64,000 nucleotides of DNA. Source: PALSA-270 sp963770915 (GTDB taxonomy: Bacteria > Acidobacteriota > Terriglobia > Terriglobales > Acidobacteriaceae). Location of the stretch: contig CAVYRG010000001.1 in the NCBI GenBank assembly GCA_963770915.1, positions 1,240,001-1,304,000 of the forward strand, in the 5' to 3' direction. The translations under genes were made by a program, and so were the position numbers. The notes beneath the pieces are model-generated. The model was not told the DNA's origin. It did no database searches and was given only the letters and a program-made list of their open reading frames with translations. Positions 45,162 to 54,722 of the stretch are shown here, in pieces (position 1 is the first letter of the stretch; every line of letters begins with the position of its first letter).

Positions 45162-46649
45162 ATGAGTTTCCCGCATACGCTCGGCGAATTGCGCCACAGC
45201 GCTTTTTCTGAATCACGCCTGGGCAGCCGGCACGTGAAAGATGAGCTGCGGGACAACCTGGCGCAGAGGCTTCGGCAGGATTGCCCCATTTTTCCCGGGA
45301 TCGTCGGCTATGACGACACCGTAGTGCCGCAGATTACGAACGCCATCCTCTCGCGGCACAATTTCATCCTGTTGGGATTGCGCGGACAGGCGAAGAGCCG
45401 CATTCTGCGCGCTTTGACCACGCTGCTTGATCCCCAGATGCCGTACATCGCCGGCTGCGAGATTCACGATAACCCGTATGCTCCCATTTGCCGCCGCTGC
45501 TACGAGTTGGTTGCGGAACAGGGCGATGAGACGCCGATCGCGTATTTGACGCCCGATGAGCGCTACGTGGAAAAGCTGGCTACGCCGGATGTAACCATCG
45601 CCGACTTGATTGGCGACATCGATCCCATCAAGGCGGCGCGCGGCGGGCATCACCTTAGCAGCGAGATGACGGTGCACTACGGTTTGTTGCCGCGCGCCAA
45701 CCGCGGAATTTTCGCCATCAACGAACTGCCCGACCTGGCGGGCAAGATTCAGGTGGGATTGTTCAACATCATGCAGGAAGGCGACGTGCAGATTAAGGGA
45801 TATCCCATTCGCCTGCCGCTCGATGTCGCCCTCGTGTTCAGCGCCAACCCGGAAGACTACACCGCCCGCGGCAAAATCATTACACCGCTGAAAGATCGCA
45901 TCGGATCGGAGATTCGCACGCACTATCCGGCCACGGTCGAGGAAGGCATCGCCATTACCGCGCAGGAGGCCTGGACGCAGCGCGATGGGCGCAAGCTGCT
46001 GCTGCCGAAGTATGTGCGGGAGGTGATCGAGCGCATCGCTTTCGCGGCACGCGAAGACAAGAAGATCGACAAGCGTTCCGGCGTGAGCCAGCGCCTGCCG
46101 ATTTCCTGCATGGAGAACGTCATCTCGAACGCCGAGCGCCGCGCCATTCATCACGACGAAAAGTTGGTGGTGCCGCGCATTGGGGATGTCTACGCGGCGC
46201 TGCCCGCCATCACCGGCAAGCTGGAACTCGAGTACGAAGGCGAAATGAAGGGCGCGGACCACGTGGGCCGCGAATTGATTCGCTCGGCCATCGCCAAGAC
46301 CTACGACGAATATTTCAAAGGCGCCGACATGCAGCAGGTCGTGCAGTGGTTTGACCTGGGCGGCGAGATTCAGCTGGCCGACGCGGCCGCGGCCAGCGAG
46401 GCGCTCAAAGCTTTGCGCGGCATCCAGGGCCTGATGGAAAAGCTGGTGAAAGTCGGGGTTGGGCCCAAGGATAGCCCGGAGGCGTTGGTCTCGGCGGCGG
46501 AATTTATTCTCGAAGGCCTGCACGCGCACAAGCGCATCGGGCGCAATGAGGAGCGGCTGTTCACCGCGGGCGAAAAACAGCCGAAGCGCGGCGAGGGTTC
46601 CTTCGAGCGCGAGGAAGCACCGTACAAGCAGAGAAGGTCGTTTAATTAG
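45162..46649 (+). CDS. MoxR/ChlI-type AAA+ ATPase
   Basis: The 495-residue product has a MoxR-like AAA+ core with an unusual P-loop, GLRGQAKSR, in which Ala replaces the usual Gly before Lys. It also has SANPEDYTARGKIITPLKDRIGSEI (sensor 1 and arginine finger region) and a C-terminal helical lid. A small insert with CEIHDNPYAPICRRCY carries three cysteines that could bind metal. The family acts with vWA proteins as a chaperone or metal-insertion pair; the vWA gene follows after 142 bp. The target of this pair is unknown. Confidence 0.88.
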   Translation: MSFPHTLGELRHSAFSESRLGSRHVKDELRDNLAQRLRQDCPIFPGIVGYDDTVVPQITNAILSRHNFILLGLRGQAKSRILRALTTLLDPQMPYIAGCEIHDNPYAPICRRCYELVAEQGDETPIAYLTPDERYVEKLATPDVTIADLIGDIDPIKAARGGHHLSSEMTVHYGLLPRANRGIFAINELPDLAGKIQVGLFNIMQEGDVQIKGYPIRLPLDVALVFSANPEDYTARGKIITPLKDRIGSEIRTHYPATVEEGIAITAQEAWTQRDGRKLLLPKYVREVIERIAFAAREDKKIDKRSGVSQRLPISCMENVISNAERRAIHHDEKLVVPRIGDVYAALPAITGKLELEYEGEMKGADHVGRELIRSAIAKTYDEYFKGADMQQVVQWFDLGGEIQLADAAAASEALKALRGIQGLMEKLVKVGVGPKDSPEALVSAAEFILEGLHAHKRIGRNEERLFTAGEKQPKRGEGSFEREEAPYKQRRSFN

Positions 46650-46650
46650 C

Positions 46651-46787
46651 GAGTTCTAAGTTCTCAGTTCTCAGTTCTCGGTTCTCGGTTCTCGGAGCGC
46701 ATCTTTTCTCAGCCTTCAGGCTAAGTGCAAGGAATCGAAACCGAGAAGCACGAAAACTGAGAACTGCGAACCGGCAACTGAGAACTA
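46651..46787. repeat. Tandem and inverted 7-8 base repeats between the MoxR and vWA genes
   Basis: About six head-to-tail copies of AGTTCTCA/GGTTCTCG run from 46651 to 46695. Reverse copies (ACCGAGAA, ACTGAGAACT, GAACCGGCA, ACTGAGAACT) run from 46739 to 46787. The transcript of this gap can fold into a long imperfect hairpin just upstream of the vWA ATG. Confidence 0.7.
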
Positions 46788-46791
46788 TTTC

Positions 46792-48027
46792 ATGAAACGC
46801 ATCCGCTACAGCAAATACGTTCCCGATCCGGCGGGCGAGATGAGCATGGAAGACCTGCTCGGCGCGCTCTCCGACTTCCTGCTGCAAAGCGGTTTCCAGA
46901 ACATGTATGACTACTTCCCGGACGGCGAGCAGACGCTCGACGACCTGCGCCGCGCCATTGAACAGGCTCTGCTGCAAAGCGACATGCTGAGCGAGGAGAT
47001 GCGGGAGCGGCTGCAGCAGATGCAGGCGGAAGGGACGCTGGAACAGTTGATCGAACAGCTGATCCAGCGCATGGAGCAGGAGAACTACATCAGCATCGAT
47101 CAGCCGCATGATGCGGCGCGGCAGTCGAGCGTGGGCGGACAGGTCGGTGAAGCGCAACAGCAGGCCAAGTTTGAGATCACCGATAAGAGCCTGGATTTTT
47201 TGGGCTACAAGACACTGCGCGACTTGATGGGATCTTTAGGCAAGTCGAGTTTCGGCCGCCACGATACGCGCGACCTGGCCACTGGCATCGAGACCAGCGG
47301 ATCGTCGCGTACCTATGAGTTCGGCGACACGCTCAATCTCGACATCACGGCGACTTTATCCAGCGCCATTCAGCGCGAAGGCCTCAGCCTTCCGCTGAAC
47401 ATCGAATACAACGACCTGCAGGTGCATCAGTGCGAGTATCAGTCTTCGTGCGCGACCGTGCTCATGCTCGACTGCTCGCACTCGATGATTCTTTACGGCG
47501 AGGACCGCTTCACGCCGGCAAAAAAAGTCGCCATGGCGTTGTCGCAGCTGATTCGCACACAGTATCCCGGCGATTCGCTGTCGCTGATTCTGTTTCACGA
47601 TTCCGCCGAAGAAGTGCCGTTATCACAACTGGCGCGCGTGAAGGTTGGGCCTTATTACACGAATACCCGTGAGGGACTGCGGCTGGCGCAGCGCATTCTG
47701 CAGCGGCAACGAAAAGACATGAAGCAGATCGTCATGATCACCGACGGCAAGCCTTCGGCCCTGACGCTGGAAGACGGCCGCATCTACAAGAATGCCTTTG
47801 GCCTCGATCCGCTGGTGGTCAGCGAGACGCTGCAGGAAGTCTCGAAATGCAAGCGCGCCGGCGTAATGATCAACACCTTCATGCTGGCATCGGATTACGG
47901 CCTGGTGCAGTTCGTGCAGAAGGTCACCGAGATGTGCCGCGGCAAAGCCTACTTCACCACTCCTTACACGCTCGGGCAGTATCTGCTGATGGATTACATG
48001 TCGAGGAAGACGAAGACGATTCATTAG
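46792..48027 (+). CDS. vWA domain protein, partner of the MoxR ATPase
   Basis: The 411-residue product has an acidic helical N-terminal half (MEDLLGALSDFLLQSGFQNMYDYFP, then Gln/Glu-rich helices to about 130) and a C-terminal vWA domain (about 215-405). The MIDAS reads DCSHSM, with TNTREGL and TDGKPSA giving the other ligands. The ChlD/CoxE-like layout fits a metal-dependent adaptor that works with the upstream AAA+ protein. The gene starts right after a repeat-rich gap. Confidence 0.88.
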   Translation: MKRIRYSKYVPDPAGEMSMEDLLGALSDFLLQSGFQNMYDYFPDGEQTLDDLRRAIEQALLQSDMLSEEMRERLQQMQAEGTLEQLIEQLIQRMEQENYISIDQPHDAARQSSVGGQVGEAQQQAKFEITDKSLDFLGYKTLRDLMGSLGKSSFGRHDTRDLATGIETSGSSRTYEFGDTLNLDITATLSSAIQREGLSLPLNIEYNDLQVHQCEYQSSCATVLMLDCSHSMILYGEDRFTPAKKVAMALSQLIRTQYPGDSLSLILFHDSAEEVPLSQLARVKVGPYYTNTREGLRLAQRILQRQRKDMKQIVMITDGKPSALTLEDGRIYKNAFGLDPLVVSETLQEVSKCKRAGVMINTFMLASDYGLVQFVQKVTEMCRGKAYFTTPYTLGQYLLMDYMSRKTKTIH

Positions 48028-48094
48028 CCGTCAGCGATCAGCCTTTAGCATTCGTGGAAGTCCTCTCTTGCGGCGGTATTCAGCGGCGAAGCGG

Positions 48095-48775
48095 TTATTC
48101 CTCTTTGGACCGCCAACGGGACAACGATTTGCCCAATGTATATGTAAGAGTGCGTCCCTTGCGTACGTTCGTCACCAGCACCGGCCGAAAGCATACGATG
48201 CAGGTTCCTCCCGCACGGCGAAGACTGGGATAGACGATCCCGGCCGAACCCAGCTTCAGCAGATCCGCCGCCAACGCTTGCGAGGCGGCGTAGCTGCCAG
48301 GCCGTAAACAATCCAAGTGTTCGCTCGATCTACGAAGATCATGAAACTCGGCCCGGAAATCTGCCAGATAGTCGACGTAATCGGCTGCGTCTTCTTCGTC
48401 CCAATGCGTTTCCTGTAACCAAAGCTGCCGATGATAGGCCGCCTCCGCTTGCGAGGTTTTCAACTCGCACGACGCATACCATGCGCCGCGGTCGGGGGAA
48501 TTGAACCGCGATCCGGCCGGCGCAGGATGGCAGAACGCAGCGTTGATAATGCGATACGAAGGAATTCCGAAGACGAGTTCTCGGGCATCAACGCCGGGCA
48601 ATCGTCCGGATTCGGCCCACAAACGATCGTTGGCTGCGTTGTCGAGTTCGAAGATTCCATGGAGAAGATTTTGGTCCTCGGTCAGGCGCACGAGAACGGA
48701 GGCGCCGTCGTCGCCAAACTGCGCTGGAATCAGGCGGTGGGTGTCGCGCTGATCGATCTGCCTTGTGGCCAGCAA
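48095..48775 (-). CDS. RES-domain toxin
   Basis: The 226-residue product has the RES pattern: Arg in SRFNSPDRGAWYAS, Glu in ELKTSQAEAAYH and Ser in YAASQALAADLLKLGSAGIVYPSLR, then GGTCIVCFRP. RES toxins degrade NAD+ and arrest growth. The start is a TTG at 48775, three bases after the antitoxin stop. This toxin is longer at both ends than compact RES proteins, with about 70 N-terminal residues before the core. The order antitoxin-toxin and the spacing fit a type II module. Confidence 0.85.
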   Translation of the reverse strand: MLATRQIDQRDTHRLIPAQFGDDGASVLVRLTEDQNLLHGIFELDNAANDRLWAESGRLPGVDARELVFGIPSYRIINAAFCHPAPAGSRFNSPDRGAWYASCELKTSQAEAAYHRQLWLQETHWDEEDAADYVDYLADFRAEFHDLRRSSEHLDCLRPGSYAASQALAADLLKLGSAGIVYPSLRRAGGTCIVCFRPVLVTNVRKGRTLTYTLGKSLSRWRSKEE

Positions 48776-48778
48776 AGG

Positions 48779-49213
48779 CTACTTTCCGCCACGGCGGCTA
48801 TCCAGCAGTCGACGGACGCTTAACATACCGGGCAGGCCGCCTCGAACCAACAACTCAAGCGGGGGCGTATTGCGGAACATGGGATTGCTGTTTGGCCGCG
48901 AAATCCACTGATCTGCCAGCTTGCGGCTGAACAGAATGTTCAGCGCCTTGAAAATACCAATCAGAACCGAAACGCGTGTAAGCTCGTCCTGGGTCAGCGT
49001 GCCCTTGCGGCTCCTCTTCAACTGATAGTAGCGCCCGTTTGAGACGCCGCCCAGCAGCACCATGGCATCTTCATTCCTTAGTTGCCACATCTCCGTGATC
49101 TTAAAGAACGCCTCGACCGCCGCTGGACTCAGCCGCTTGCGCGTTGCCGGATCGGTGAGATCGGGCAGTTTACGGAGATCTAAACCTAGATCCGGGATTA
49201 GAGCCGTCGCCAT
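48779..49213 (-). CDS. Xre/MbcA/ParS-type antitoxin
   Basis: The 144-residue product has an N-terminal Xre-like helical DNA-binding part (LSPAAVEAFFKITEMWQLRNEDAMVLLGG, then RYYQLKRSRKGTLTQDEL) and a C-terminal toxin-binding domain (LADQWISRPNSNPMFRNTPPLELLVRGGLPGMLSVRRLLD). This is the standard partner of RES toxins: it blocks the toxin active site and represses its own promoter. GGAG lies eight bases before the ATG. The promoter overlaps an imperfect inverted repeat. Confidence 0.88.
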   Translation of the reverse strand: MATALIPDLGLDLRKLPDLTDPATRKRLSPAAVEAFFKITEMWQLRNEDAMVLLGGVSNGRYYQLKRSRKGTLTQDELTRVSVLIGIFKALNILFSRKLADQWISRPNSNPMFRNTPPLELLVRGGLPGMLSVRRLLDSRRGGK

Positions 49214-49237
49214 CGAGAAACTCCAAATATGTATCTA

Positions 49238-49266
49238 ATTGTATACGATTATGTACAATGATCCAA
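49238..49266 (-). promoter_or_regulatory. Promoter and probable operator of the antitoxin-toxin pair
   Basis: On the minus strand TTGGAT (49266-49261) and TACAAT (49243-49238) are 17 bases apart. Inside lies an imperfect inverted repeat with halves TTGTACATAA and TCGTATACAA, so bound antitoxin would cover the promoter. The leader is only about 18 bases. Confidence 0.7.
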
Positions 49267-49439
49267 TAACGAAATCTTCCAGCATGTGGCCTTTTTTCAG
49301 ATAGATAGCAGATGCCATGCTTGGGGCCTGGAGCCGGCGGCGCGAACGCACCCCCGGACGTGTTTCCGCGCAGAGTGCCGCTCTGCTCAATCGGACCAAA
49401 GGCTGAGCGGCAGGGCTTGAAGCCGGGCCCTTCCACTCC

Positions 49440-51119
49440 CTAGTCGCTGGATGGCTTGGTTGGACCTTTGATATTGCCGATTAAATTGTCCAGGCCCAAC
49501 TTGAACGACGGCGCCACGTAGCCTTTGGGCAGATAGTCGTCCGGAATCGCGATGGGGTTCCCATCCCGCACGGCCGAGCGGTGCGGGGACATGATTTCGA
49601 CGCCAGCTTCGTTGAACCTGTCCTGAATCTTCTCGTGGAGATCGGAATAGGTTTGTGCCATTTGACTGGGTTGATGGGTATAAGCGTTCAGTTCGTAGTG
49701 GACGTAGAAGTCGTCGAGGGCGGTCTGGAGTATGAATGGCTTCGGATCTTTCAGGATATTTTCCGTCGCCAGCGCCGCGTCGATGAGAAGTTGGTGCACC
49801 GTCCGCCAGGGCGCGTCGTAGCCGATGGTGACGGAGGTGTGCAGAATCAATCCTTCCCGCTGCGCTGACGCGCTGAAGTTGATGATGTGGGTGCTCAGCA
49901 CCATGGCGTTCGCGATCGTGATTTCAACATTCTTAATTGTCCGAATTCTGGTCACCAGCAACGTTTTTTCGGTTACGTCTCCGATGGTGTCGGCGATTTT
50001 GACCCGATCTCCCAGTTTGAAGGCGCGCATGTAGGTCAGAATGACTCCGGCTACGACATTGGCGACCGCCGAGGTCGACCCCAGGGAGAAAAGCACTCCC
50101 AGAAAAAGGGAGATGCCTTGAAAAGCCGGCGACTTCGAACCCGGCAGATAAGGAAAGATCACGATTACAGTCAGCGTGAAGATCAAAAAGCGAACGATTT
50201 TGTAGGTCGGCTCCGCCCACTCCGGATAGAAGCCCGAGAAAGTGATGGTCTGTTTTCCCATCTGGGCAAAGATAACGCGAACGAATTTCGTGAAATAGAT
50301 CGATATCACGACAATGACGGCGATAAAGAAAACGTTGGGCAGATAGGCGACGACTGCAGCGCCGACGAGTTGCAGGGGAGAGAGCACATAGCCGACGAGA
50401 ATTTGGGCATAGCCGCTGGTCCAGGGAAAGAATCCCAGAACCACCGACGCGTAGAAGTACAGAGCCACCAGAACCAGGGCGAAACGGATGAGCTTGGTTA
50501 TGCCGACAGCGAAGTCCGCGATTCGGTCGGAGGGTAGAAGTTCGAACTTCTGAATGCGCAACGAGGGGATGAGAGTGCCCCGCCAGGAATTGAGTTTGGT
50601 GTGGACCTTTGGGAAAAAGAAGCCCAGCAGCCGGAAAACCAGGATCAAAATCGCGGTGGCGATTAGGGTATAGACGGCGCCCAGAATAAGGCTTTTGAGG
50701 CTGTACTGCTTTCGCAGCGCAATCAATGCGGCACTAATGCGCTGGGCGTAGTCGTTGGCGAGGTCTTGGCGACTCTGGCCGGCCAACTCCGCATCTTGGT
50801 CGGTAACGCTCATGACGACCCGATCGCCAGCCATAATGTTGGTAGCGCCCGCCACATCAGTTACCGACAAGGATTCCGGCTTGAACCTCACATCTTTTGA
50901 AAGACCATGGATCCTCGCGGTAATGGCGGCAGCCCGATCTTCCGCGGAGAAGGAGAGGACACCCTGCACAGTGAAGAGAGTGTTGCTGCCGACCTTGACC
51001 GGAGCCTGCGCGACCGGCTTCGGCTGAGTTGCAGTCTGGCCGATGAGCCGCGGACAGGCCATCAGCAAGCAAAAGAGGAGAGCAACGGCGGAAACCGCTT
51101 TTGAACGTGGGCAACGCAC
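49440..51119 (-). CDS. Large MscS-family mechanosensitive channel
   Basis: I choose a GTG at 51119 because GGAGAGG lies six bases upstream and the product then begins with a signal peptide (SAVALLFCLLMACPRLIGQ), giving 559 residues. A soluble periplasmic domain follows (about 30-140), then about five membrane helices and the MscS pore helix and beta domain (GSTSAVANVVAGVILTYMRAFKLGDRVKI). The beta domain has the RTIKNVEITIANAMVLSTHIINFS segment and the C-terminal domain is complete. It releases solutes under hypo-osmotic shock. It is the intact one of two MscS genes in the window. Confidence 0.9.
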   Translation of the reverse strand: MRCPRSKAVSAVALLFCLLMACPRLIGQTATQPKPVAQAPVKVGSNTLFTVQGVLSFSAEDRAAAITARIHGLSKDVRFKPESLSVTDVAGATNIMAGDRVVMSVTDQDAELAGQSRQDLANDYAQRISAALIALRKQYSLKSLILGAVYTLIATAILILVFRLLGFFFPKVHTKLNSWRGTLIPSLRIQKFELLPSDRIADFAVGITKLIRFALVLVALYFYASVVLGFFPWTSGYAQILVGYVLSPLQLVGAAVVAYLPNVFFIAVIVVISIYFTKFVRVIFAQMGKQTITFSGFYPEWAEPTYKIVRFLIFTLTVIVIFPYLPGSKSPAFQGISLFLGVLFSLGSTSAVANVVAGVILTYMRAFKLGDRVKIADTIGDVTEKTLLVTRIRTIKNVEITIANAMVLSTHIINFSASAQREGLILHTSVTIGYDAPWRTVHQLLIDAALATENILKDPKPFILQTALDDFYVHYELNAYTHQPSQMAQTYSDLHEKIQDRFNEAGVEIMSPHRSAVRDGNPIAIPDDYLPKGYVAPSFKLGLDNLIGNIKGPTKPSSD

Positions 51120-51244
51120 AGGACACCTCTCCACCCAGCCCACATCAGCGATGTGAGCCTGCCGGCGCGACACGCCGGCTGCGACGGGAGGAATCATACT
51201 ATCAGGCAAGGAAGTTAGGAAACGACGCCCCCGTCTGCGCTGGG

Positions 51245-53200
51245 CTAGGTTCTGGTTATCTCGCCCACCGCCCGCCAGGCTTGGTCGATGGCGCAGTCGG
51301 TATAGGCATAGGCATCGGCGTCGGCGTTGGCGATGGCGATGCGGCCGAAGGGTTGGCGGGCGACCACACACGGAGGTTCGCCGCCTTCCAGCCAGAATTC
51401 ATCCCACAGAGAGTTGTATTCGTAGGCGTAGCCGTGCGGCCAGCGGTTCACGGTAATGGCAGAAATGTCGCGCGCCGGATCGAACCCACCCGGCCCCAGG
51501 GTTCGCGCCAACTGATCGCGAACGTTGCGCTCCATGGTTTCAAACGAGGTCGTGAACAACTCGTACCGGCCAAGGCGATGTTGATCGCGCGCCGGCAAGC
51601 CCGGTTTGCCGGGCGTCCTCATCAAGTGAAGCACGATCGATTCTTTCGGCTGGCGCGGGCATTCATAACCGCCGATGCTGACGGGCAGATCGAGAGTCAC
51701 CATGGTGTGATAGCTTCCCGGAGCGTAAACGGAGCTGACCCCGAGCTTCTGAAAAGATTCCCAATTCTCGATTGCCACATTCGTATAGAGCAGCGGAACC
51801 TTCGCCGCGGAAGCCAGCGCATCCTTCTGATTCTGCGGCAATTCCCCGCAAATATATGGGATCACCACGTGCCAGCAGGCCAAGATGCAATGCGCGGCGC
51901 GCACCGTGTGAACCTTGCCGCCGCTGGCGTAGTCCACAATCACTTCTTTGGCCGACGCAGGATCGCCGGCGTGCCTTACGCGTACCACCGTGCTATTCAA
52001 GCGAATGCGCATAGGAGAAGACGCGACGTCGAGTTTGGAATAGTTGGTGCGGGCCAGAACAACGTCGTCCGCCGAATTCCCGGGCACCGACTCCGGGATC
52101 AGGTTGCGCACCAGCAAGCGAGCAATCGACGCGTTGCCATCGGGAAAGTGAAAAAAGTACTTGTCGGCTTCTGCGTTCGGAATCGCGTCGCGGTTCATGC
52201 CGCGCCCTGGCGCGGGGTCAAGATTCATTCCCTGAAAACCGGGATAACCCAGGCCCCAAGCGTCCTGCGCGGAGACGGCGTCAATCCCCAAACCGAAAAT
52301 CGGCTGCGGAATCGCCTGATAGAGCTGGACAACCTGCGGATCGACCCCAACGATTTCGGTGAGGAACTTCGCATAGCTCATGCGCGCAAAGCGCGCCTTC
52401 TTTTCGCCGGAACTTAGACTGGGGAGATAGTCCTTGCGATCGTGGAAAAACCGTTGCAGATCACGCTTGGCGTTGTCGCTGAGGGGCGCCTGAGAGAGAA
52501 ATTTCTTCCAGTTCTCAGCCCGGTCCGACCCTTGGTCCCCGGTCTCGCTGCTGACAATAGGTTCCGGGTCCACGACCAAACGATCGGCGCCGAATGTTTC
52601 CTTATCGAAGAAGATCATCGGTTGCAGGCCGAGCGAGCGATACAGGTTCTTATCCAGATGACGGGGATAGGAAGGAACGTCGATTCCGAGTTCCTCAATC
52701 AATCCCCTTGCCACAGCACTATAGGGCTCCGGGCTTTCGATGGAGAAAGTGCCTCCGTAGCCGAGCAGAAAACGGTTGGCGCGAAACTCGTTCCGCTTGG
52801 CGTGTCCGCCGAAGTCGTCGTGATTCTCCAGAATGAGAACCCGCGCCTTGGGGCCGGAAAGTTTCCGAAAGAAATGCGCCGCGGAAAGGCCGCTTATACC
52901 TCCGCCCACCACGACCAGATCGTAGCTTTCGCCGGTATCGGAAGGTTTGCCCGCCGTTTCCCAGAAAGTGCCATCGCGCAGGCTGTGCGCCGTCTCGAAG
53001 GAACCCGGATGGCTTCCCCGCAATCCGGTGAGCGCCGGAGGATAGTAAGCCGGTGAAGTCTCGGGCGCCGACTCCGCCTGTGGCGCGGCCAAAGCGCTGG
53101 CCGGCAGAGCCGCCGCGCCCACAGCCATAGCAACTCCGTTAAGGAAATCGCGCCGGGTGATGGGCCGATTCATCCCTAACTCTCGATCTCGATCGGTCAT
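51245..53200 (-). CDS. Tat-exported FAD-dependent oxidoreductase, spermidine-dehydrogenase-like
   Basis: The 651-residue product has a Tat signal (PITRRDFLNGVAMAVGAAALPASALA). A second ATG at 53173, closer to the twin arginine, is an equally possible start. The dinucleotide-binding motif is DLVVVGGGISGLSAAHF (about 93-109), followed by an acidic residue at ENHDDFGGHAKRNEF. The C-terminus has GRIAIANADADAYAYTDCAIDQAWRAV, the typical end of amine-oxidase-like flavoproteins. The layout recalls spermidine dehydrogenase of Pseudomonas, a periplasmic enzyme that cleaves polyamines. No polyamine genes surround it, so the substrate is not settled. Confidence 0.82.
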   Translation of the reverse strand: MTDRDRELGMNRPITRRDFLNGVAMAVGAAALPASALAAPQAESAPETSPAYYPPALTGLRGSHPGSFETAHSLRDGTFWETAGKPSDTGESYDLVVVGGGISGLSAAHFFRKLSGPKARVLILENHDDFGGHAKRNEFRANRFLLGYGGTFSIESPEPYSAVARGLIEELGIDVPSYPRHLDKNLYRSLGLQPMIFFDKETFGADRLVVDPEPIVSSETGDQGSDRAENWKKFLSQAPLSDNAKRDLQRFFHDRKDYLPSLSSGEKKARFARMSYAKFLTEIVGVDPQVVQLYQAIPQPIFGLGIDAVSAQDAWGLGYPGFQGMNLDPAPGRGMNRDAIPNAEADKYFFHFPDGNASIARLLVRNLIPESVPGNSADDVVLARTNYSKLDVASSPMRIRLNSTVVRVRHAGDPASAKEVIVDYASGGKVHTVRAAHCILACWHVVIPYICGELPQNQKDALASAAKVPLLYTNVAIENWESFQKLGVSSVYAPGSYHTMVTLDLPVSIGGYECPRQPKESIVLHLMRTPGKPGLPARDQHRLGRYELFTTSFETMERNVRDQLARTLGPGGFDPARDISAITVNRWPHGYAYEYNSLWDEFWLEGGEPPCVVARQPFGRIAIANADADAYAYTDCAIDQAWRAVGEITRT

Positions 53201-53230
53201 GGAAGTTTCGAGTCTGCGAGCGTATTTCGA

Positions 53231-53467
53231 TTATTGATTAGCGTCTGACTTCTTGACAGCGGATTCTGCGCCCTCGAATCCGATCCGGCTGTGCGTTCCA
53301 TCGCAGAACGGCTTGTTCACCGAGCCTCCGCAGCGGCAAAGGGAGAATGCCGGCTTACCGGTCAGGTCGTAGTGGTTGCCTTCGGAGTCGACCAGCTCGA
53401 TCGAGCCCTCAGGAGCTTCTACGCGATAAGGACCGTTTTTTCGAATCGTAATTTTCATGGCAGACAT
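53231..53467 (-). CDS. CDGSH-type iron-sulfur protein
   Basis: The 78-residue product has CRCGGSVNKPFCDGTHSRIGF, the three-Cys one-His set that holds a 2Fe-2S cluster in CDGSH (mitoNEET-like) domains. The N-terminal part (ITIRKNGPYRVEAPEGSIELVDSEG) is the usual beta region of small bacterial members. GGAGG lies just upstream of the ATG at 53467; an ATG at 53458 is an alternative. Roles in electron transfer or cluster handling are assumed from the family. Confidence 0.93.
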   Translation of the reverse strand: MSAMKITIRKNGPYRVEAPEGSIELVDSEGNHYDLTGKPAFSLCRCGGSVNKPFCDGTHSRIGFEGAESAVKKSDANQ

Positions 53468-53603
53468 TGGACCTCCAACAGGATAGAAATTGATCAGGCG
53501 GGGCTAAGCCCTAAGTGAAGATAACAGACACATTGCAGGCACAGGAAAAAGGCGGTAGGGCTGGAATCCTCCGCTTGAGATAAAAAGCGACGAACCTCTG
53601 CCC

Positions 53604-54722
53604 TTAAGCCGCGGCCGAAGCAGAGCCGGTTAAGTTGCGGTAAAGGCGCGTGTACTCATCCAGCATGCGCTTGGCGGTAAATCGTTCGCGCGCCCGCAGA
53701 TAGGCACGATTGCCGTATGCTTGCCGGGCGCCACGGTCCTCGCTCAGGAACTGGATGACTTCGGCGAGGCTATCGGCATCATTGGTATGGAAGTAGAGCG
53801 CATCATCACCCCAGATTTCGCGGAACGCGGGAAGATCGTTGGCGACGATGGCGCAACGCGAAAACGCAGCTTCCAGCGCGCTGACGTCGAAAGGTTGGTA
53901 GCGCGCAGTGGCGGCGTAGATGGCAGAGCGGCTGTAAAGAATCCGCATTTGCGATTCACTTTGCGGTCCCTTGAGAGCCACAGACCGGTCATCCACGGCC
54001 AGTTTGACATCGGCGCGAATAGGGATTTTCAAGGCTGCGGCCGGAACGTCACTGCCCACAATGCAGACTGGCAGCGCGTGGTTGCACTGTGTCAAGAGCG
54101 ACACTTGTTTGCCCGCATCCCAGGGACGCCCCACCGCAAGCACAGAATCTTCCTTGTTTACATAAGGATTGAAAAACAGCGGATTCCGGCCATGGTAGAT
54201 CACCGCCTCACACCGCGGTTGTGTGTAGCAGGCGCGAATCGTATCTTGCATCCATGCCGATGGCGCGACCACGGCGTCAGCGCCCAACAAACCACGGATC
54301 ATCGCTTCGCGGTACCAGTTCAGCCATCGGCTTTGCGTTGGCTCCTGGCCATGAACGGCTTTCCACCAACCAATCAGGTCGCCGTGCGCCACAACGATGC
54401 GCGGAACGTCTACCGGCAGGTTGCCGTAGCAGATATGGTTTAGATGCAAAACGTCCGGCCGAACTTCCTGCGTCAGAGCGGTCAGGTAGGCCGCCGATTC
54501 TTCGAGGTCGTGCTCGCCGTCTTCCATCCAATTCAGTCGAAAGGCGGTGGGGTGATATTCCACCCCCTGCAAGCTATCCAGCCAGGCAGCCTGTTGGGGC
54601 AGCGGGATGTCGCCCACGCTAACGAGGGTAACTTTCACACCGCGTCCGGCCAGCCCGGTCACAAGCTCACGGGTGTAGGTCCACACGGCGGTTACGGTAT
54701 CGGTGGTGACAAGAACGTGCAA
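53604..54722 (-). CDS. Glycosyltransferase family 4-like protein
   Basis: I choose a TTG at 54722 (GAGG eight bases upstream), giving 372 residues beginning MHVLVTTDTVTAVWTYTRELV. The longer frame upstream overlaps the preceding gene and looks non-coding. The GT-B fold is visible: the N-terminal Rossmann domain with HLNHICYGNLPVDVPRIVVAHGD, and the C-terminal domain with SVLAVGRPWDAGKQVSLL, YAATARYQPFDVSALEAAFSRCAIVANDLPAFREIWGDDALYF, the donor-binding region. It transfers a sugar from a nucleotide donor to an unknown acceptor. It lies downstream of a two-component cluster on the same strand. Confidence 0.88.
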   Translation of the reverse strand: MHVLVTTDTVTAVWTYTRELVTGLAGRGVKVTLVSVGDIPLPQQAAWLDSLQGVEYHPTAFRLNWMEDGEHDLEESAAYLTALTQEVRPDVLHLNHICYGNLPVDVPRIVVAHGDLIGWWKAVHGQEPTQSRWLNWYREAMIRGLLGADAVVAPSAWMQDTIRACYTQPRCEAVIYHGRNPLFFNPYVNKEDSVLAVGRPWDAGKQVSLLTQCNHALPVCIVGSDVPAAALKIPIRADVKLAVDDRSVALKGPQSESQMRILYSRSAIYAATARYQPFDVSALEAAFSRCAIVANDLPAFREIWGDDALYFHTNDADSLAEVIQFLSEDRGARQAYGNRAYLRARERFTAKRMLDEYTRLYRNLTGSASAAA

